Source of the DNA: CAZCYE01 sp964502775 | GTDB taxonomy: Bacteria > Actinomycetota > Acidimicrobiia > IMCC26256 > PALSA-555 | Length of the DNA: 16,227 bases | Assembly (NCBI GenBank): GCA_964502775.1 | Contig: CAZCYE010000035.1 | Location: forward strand, 1 to 16,227 | Direction: 5' to 3' | Part shown: positions 13,562 through 16,227 of the stretch, in pieces | Layout of the letters: every line of letters starts with the position of its first letter | How positions within the stretch are numbered: the first letter of the stretch is position 1 | Notes under the pieces: model-generated | Told to the model about the DNA's origin: nothing | What the model saw: only the letters and a program-made list of their open reading frames with translations | The model's database searches: none | Translations under genes and position numbers: made by a program

Positions 13562-14935
13562 TCAGAAGTTGCGCAGCAGCTCGGCGACGTGGAACGCGAG
13601 GTCCAGTGACTGGCGCGCGTTGAGGCGAGGGTCGCACATGGTCTCGTAGCGGCGCTCGAGGTGCTCATCGAGGACCTCCTCAGAGCCACCGAGACACTCG
13701 GTCACGTCCTCGCCCGTGAGCTCCACGTGCACGCCTCCCGGCACGACTTCCGCACGCTCGCAGGCCCCGAAGAACCCATGCAGCTCGCCGAGCACGTCGT
13801 CGAAGCGGCGCGTCTTGTAGCCGCTCGCGTGGACGAAGGTGTTGCCGTGCATGGGGTCGCAGGCCCACACCACGGGATGGCCCGCCACCTTGGTGGCTTG
13901 GAGCAGCGGCGGGAGCGCGTCCTGCACGCGCTCGACACCCATGCGGGCGAACAGCACGAGGCGACCGGGCGTGCGGCCCGGATCGAGCCGTGCACAGAGT
14001 CCCCGCACCTCGTCGGGCGTCGTGTCGGGGCCGACCTTCACACCGACCGGATTGTGCACGCCGGAGAGGAACTCCACGTGCGCGCCGCCGAGCTGACGGG
14101 TGCGCTCACCGATCCAGAGCAGGTGCGCGGAGCAGTCGTACCAGTCGCCGGTCAGGCTGTCGCGTCGCGTGAGCGCCTCCTCGTAGCCGAGGAGGAGCGC
14201 CTCGTGGGCGGTGTACACGTCCACTTGGCGCAACAGCAGCTCGGCATCGAGGTCGATGCCGCAGGCCCGCATGAACCTCAAGGCGCGGTCGATCTCGGCC
14301 GCGAGCGCCTCGTAACGCCGGCCTTCGGGGCTGGCGGCCACGAACTCCTGATTCCAAGCGTGGGCCTGCGCGAGATCGGCGAAGCCCCCCTTGGCGAACG
14401 CGCGCAGCAGGTTCAGCGTCGCGGCCGACTGGTGATAGGCGCGAAGCAGCCGGGACGGATCGGGCCGGCGCGCCACGGCGTCGAACGCGAAGTCGTTCAC
14501 CGTGTCGCCTCGGTACGAAGGCAACTCGAGTTCTTCTCGGGTCTCGGTGGGTGACGAGCGCGGCTTGGCGAACTGGCCGGCCATCCGGCCGATCTTGATC
14601 GTCGGCACGCCACCGCCGTAGGTGAGCACCACCGACATCTGGAGCATCACGCGCAATTTGTCGCGGATGGCATCGGCCGTGAACCCGTGGAACGACTCGG
14701 CGCAGTCACCGGCGACGAGCAGGAACGCCTCTCCTGCTTGGGCCTGGGCCAACGACTGGGTCAGCGTTCGGGCCTCGCCCGCGAAGACCAGGGGCGGAAC
14801 CGTGCGCAGCTCGTCGAGTGCGCGTTCGAGCGCGGTGGGATCGGGCCAATCCGGCTGCTGCACCGCGGTGCGCTGTCGCCAGCTGTCGGGCGTCCAGGGA
14901 TGCGCGAAGAGCTCGGTGGCTTCGGCGCTGGTCAT
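13562..14935 (-). CDS. aroH: class II 3-deoxy-7-phosphoheptulonate (DAHP) synthase
   Basis: A 457-residue type II DAHP synthase, close in length to the mycobacterial enzyme (about 462). It joins phosphoenolpyruvate and erythrose 4-phosphate at the entry to the shikimate pathway. Metal-ligand positions are visible: C78 (AGDCAESF), H363 (CDPMHGNT), E405 (HVELTG) and D435 (MCDPRLNA). Substrate-binding stretches are GRMAGQFAKPRS (116-127), SGVHNPVGVKVGP (291-303) and LFARMG. The N-terminal segment resembles the one that contacts chorismate mutase in Mycobacterium, so similar allosteric control is possible. The ATG at 14935 lies 3 nt after the stop of the upstream gene, which indicates translational coupling in one operon. 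The stop sits 11 nt from that of the converging dapA-like gene. Confidence 0.95.
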   Translation of the reverse strand: MTSAEATELFAHPWTPDSWRQRTAVQQPDWPDPTALERALDELRTVPPLVFAGEARTLTQSLAQAQAGEAFLLVAGDCAESFHGFTADAIRDKLRVMLQMSVVLTYGGGVPTIKIGRMAGQFAKPRSSPTETREELELPSYRGDTVNDFAFDAVARRPDPSRLLRAYHQSAATLNLLRAFAKGGFADLAQAHAWNQEFVAASPEGRRYEALAAEIDRALRFMRACGIDLDAELLLRQVDVYTAHEALLLGYEEALTRRDSLTGDWYDCSAHLLWIGERTRQLGGAHVEFLSGVHNPVGVKVGPDTTPDEVRGLCARLDPGRTPGRLVLFARMGVERVQDALPPLLQATKVAGHPVVWACDPMHGNTFVHASGYKTRRFDDVLGELHGFFGACERAEVVPGGVHVELTGEDVTECLGGSEEVLDEHLERRYETMCDPRLNARQSLDLAFHVAELLRNF

Positions 14936-14938
14936 GGC

Positions 14939-15466
14939 CTAGAGGTATCCGCTCGGTGTGTCGGGCCCAGGCCCGCCGTCGGGTCCGGCTTCGAGCGGCC
15001 GTCGGCGGCGCATCTCGTCGAACTGGGACTGGGCGATGGTCTGCTGGGTGAACATCGTCGCTTGGATTCCGTGGAACAGGCCCTCGAGCCAGCCCACCAG
15101 CTGGGCCTGCGCCAGGCGCAGCTCCGATTCGGTCGCGTCCCCGGTGAGTGGCAGGACCACCTCCTCGAGCTCGTGTTGCAGCTCGGGTGACAGCACGCTC
15201 TCGAGCTCGGTCAGGGAGCGCTCGTGGATCTCGCGCAAGCGGCGCCGTCCGGCATCGTCGAGCGGTGCTCGGCGCACCTCCTCGAGCATCGTTCGCACCA
15301 TCGAGGCGATTCGGATGAGCTTCGTGGGGCGGGTGATCTGCTCGCCGTCGCCATCACCGCCCTCGGGCGACCCGGGTGAGGGCATGACGATCTCCGGCTG
15401 GACGCGCTCACGCTGCTCCTCGGCGGGAGTGCTGGGATCCACAGAGCCTCCGTGGGTCGTTCGCAT
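14939..15466 (-). CDS. bpa: bacterial proteasome activator Bpa/PafE-like protein (DUF2587)
   Basis: About 175 residues. The helical core matches Bpa/PafE (Rv3780) of mycobacteria: KLIRIASMVRTMLEEVR, then LREIHERSLTELESVLSPEL, then ELRLAQAQLVGWLEGLFHGI and the MFTQQ segment. Known Bpa forms a dodecameric ring that opens the 20S proteasome without ATP. It docks through a C-terminal GQYL motif; here the end is SGYL, keeping the Tyr-Leu. The N-terminal 50 residues look disordered and acidic. The start is uncertain: ATG 15466 is used; GTG 15442 has GGAGG 4 nt upstream and is nearly as good; TTG 15487 is also open. DAHP synthase follows after 3 nt. No proteasome subunit gene is in the window. Confidence 0.88.
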   Translation of the reverse strand: MRTTHGGSVDPSTPAEEQRERVQPEIVMPSPGSPEGGDGDGEQITRPTKLIRIASMVRTMLEEVRRAPLDDAGRRRLREIHERSLTELESVLSPELQHELEEVVLPLTGDATESELRLAQAQLVGWLEGLFHGIQATMFTQQTIAQSQFDEMRRRRPLEAGPDGGPGPDTPSGYL

Positions 15467-15539
15467 CGGGTGTCGGTAGGGGACCAATGGCTCGGCGGGC
15501 GGGCCGTCCCGTGTCGCCGCTCACACCGTGCCGGAGCCC

Positions 15540-15545
15540 AGGATA
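15540..15545 (-). promoter_or_regulatory. -10 candidate TATCCT upstream of bpa
   Basis: TATCCT on the minus strand, about 74 nt before the ATG at 15466. It would give a leader of about 65 nt. No good -35 is seen. Confidence 0.3.
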
Positions 15546-15590
15546 GGGAGCGCGGGGCTCGGCGGTGGCCACGTTTGAGACCCTGGGGTG

Positions 15591-15624
15591 GCGAGCACCC
15601 AATAGAGGCGAGCACCCAATAGAG
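15591..15624. repeat. two perfect tandem copies of a 17-mer
   Basis: GCGAGCACCCAATAGAG occurs at 15591-15607 and again at 15608-15624 with no change and no spacer. The first copy overlaps a small GGGTG/CACCC hairpin (15586-15600). It lies 46 nt upstream (minus strand) of the TATCCT element, where activator sites usually sit, but a simple duplication is equally possible. Confidence 0.75.
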
Positions 15625-15810
15625 AGGGGGGCGGGGGCATTCTCCCCTCGGGTCCGATCGCCTCCGCGGGCTCGACGGTTGCGCGGCCCATGTCAGCCTG
15701 CACGTGCGCGGCATCGAGATAGCGTCGAGCGTCCCCTCCATCCCCCCCGAGGTGGTCCCGTGCTCAAGTCGATCGCTCGGATCATGTCGTGATCCTGAGG
15801 TGAGAGTCGC

Positions 15811-16227
15811 ATGACCCTCGTCGTCGAGCGTGCGTGTCCGGTGCTCACGTGCTTCGTGGCGGCATGGAACGGCGCGCTCTCCGACGCTGATCGTCCACGG
15901 CTCGAGCCGTACACCCCGCGCCTGGTCGGGACGCGCTCCACTCCCCAGGTGGAGGCGGCTCGCTCGTGGATGGCGTGTGACTGGCTGGTCCGCACCTTCA
16001 CGGTCACCTGGCTCCGCCGCGCCGGGCTCGCCGACCATGCGGATGCGCTCGCGGCGCTTCCCGAGCTCACGTCGACGGAGCTGGTGAGCTCGGCGCTTCC
16101 CACGATGGATGAGGCGCGGGCATCGGCGGGCACCGCCTGGGCTGCCGCCCGCACCACCGCCTGGATCGCCCGCGGCCCTTCGGTCGTCGCGGCCTATGGC
16201 GCCGGGGTGGGCGCGGCCCTCGGCCGG
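15811..16227 (+). CDS. hypothetical protein, partial (C-terminus off window)
   Basis: An open frame of 139 codons runs from ATG 15811 off the right edge. The protein begins MTLVVERACPVLTCFVAAWN and contains YTPRLVGTRSTPQVEAARSW, MACDWLVRTFTVTWLRRAGL and ALAALPEL, then an alanine-rich end. I do not recognise the family. The content of W, R and A and the lack of hydrophobic spans suggest a soluble helical protein. GAGGTGAGAG (15797-15806) lies 4 nt before the ATG as a ribosome binding site. Codon use, with G/C at third positions, fits a real gene. An antisense frame over 15211-16038 is judged a shadow. Neighbours give no function. Confidence 0.7.
   Translation, partial: MTLVVERACPVLTCFVAAWNGALSDADRPRLEPYTPRLVGTRSTPQVEAARSWMACDWLVRTFTVTWLRRAGLADHADALAALPELTSTELVSSALPTMDEARASAGTAWAAARTTAWIARGPSVVAAYGAGVGAALGR

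Larger units (their letters stand above)
15467..15810. other. 344-nt divergent gap without a gene
   Basis: No convincing coding frame, tRNA or rRNA is seen. The stretch contains the bpa start region, a TATCCT element, a tandem 17-mer and a G-rich run that can pair with CCCCTC near 15648. A weak TAGCGT (15720-15725) may be a -10 for the rightward gene, and the ribosome binding site of that gene lies at the right end. It is the longest gene-free stretch in the window. Confidence 0.6.

Noticed and set aside
15467..15487. TTG start for the Bpa-like gene at 15487
   Set aside because: TTG is a rare start and no ribosome binding site precedes it; ATG 15466 or GTG 15442 are better choices.
15591..15624. 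CRISPR array
   Set aside because: The two repeat copies abut without a spacer and there are only two; no cas gene is present.
15211..16038. 275-codon minus-strand open frame across the bpa gap
   Set aside because: It overlaps the Bpa-like gene in another frame and is antisense to the ORF at 15811. Its translation is Arg/Pro/Ser-rich with no motif, and the tandem 17-mer only appears in it as a repeated LYWVLAS-like peptide.
1..16227. Mobile element, phage or defence island
   Set aside because: No transposase, integrase, toxin-antitoxin pair, restriction enzyme or terminal repeats were seen, and the genes are core actinobacterial functions with uniform base use.

Overview
The window is high-GC DNA (roughly 70% by eye) whose gene content points to an actinobacterium. 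The markers are a WhiB1-type Wbl protein next to a PdtaS-type histidine kinase, a DUF3107 protein, a Bpa/PafE-type proteasome activator, a type II DAHP synthase and an NfuA with a degenerate A-type domain. A deep lineage such as Acidimicrobiia is plausible, but the sequence alone does not prove it. It reads as chromosomal core: I see no IS element, integrase, phage gene, CRISPR array, tRNA or rRNA.

Layout. Positions 1-2541 (minus): an ATP-grasp ligase followed by a B12-binding-type radical SAM protein cut by the left edge. Positions 2561-7086: an iron-sulfur block with nfuA (+), a DUF169 protein (-), an IscS/NifS-type cysteine desulfurase (-), a SufR-like repressor (-) and, divergently, an Mrp/ApbC P-loop Fe-S carrier (+). 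The parts form a coherent set: sulfur donor, carriers and an apparent Fe-S-sensing repressor. Positions 7111-11090: DUF3107, PdtaS-like sensor kinase, WhiB-like Fe-S regulator (convergent with the kinase), a glycerophosphodiester phosphodiesterase and a diacylglycerol-kinase-like lipid kinase. This resembles the pdtaS-whiB1-lipid kinase neighbourhood of mycobacteria. Positions 11110-13550: family 5 uracil-DNA glycosylase, TauE/SafE-type exporter and a DapA-like lyase/synthase. Positions 13562-15466 (minus): a probable two-gene operon of the Bpa-like proteasome activator and class II DAHP synthase. Positions 15467-15810 hold no gene but contain a perfect tandem 17-mer. An unrecognised ORF starts at 15811 and runs off the right edge.

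Two features stand out. First, gene starts follow a strikingly uniform rule: a TANNNT hexamer ends 6-8 nt before an ATG or GTG at ten of the sixteen starts, which is the signature of leaderless mRNAs. It lets several starts be set well inside the longest open frames, and at one divergent pair a single 10-bp palindrome serves both strands. Second, the truncated radical SAM protein looks like the CUAEP/CCAEP-tail family, some members of which end in a selenocysteine motif; the diagnostic tail lies just outside the window.

Several neighbouring genes converge with overlapping 3' ends (110 nt and 26 nt). The long antisense open frames (up to 838 codons) are GC-driven shadows and are not annotated.
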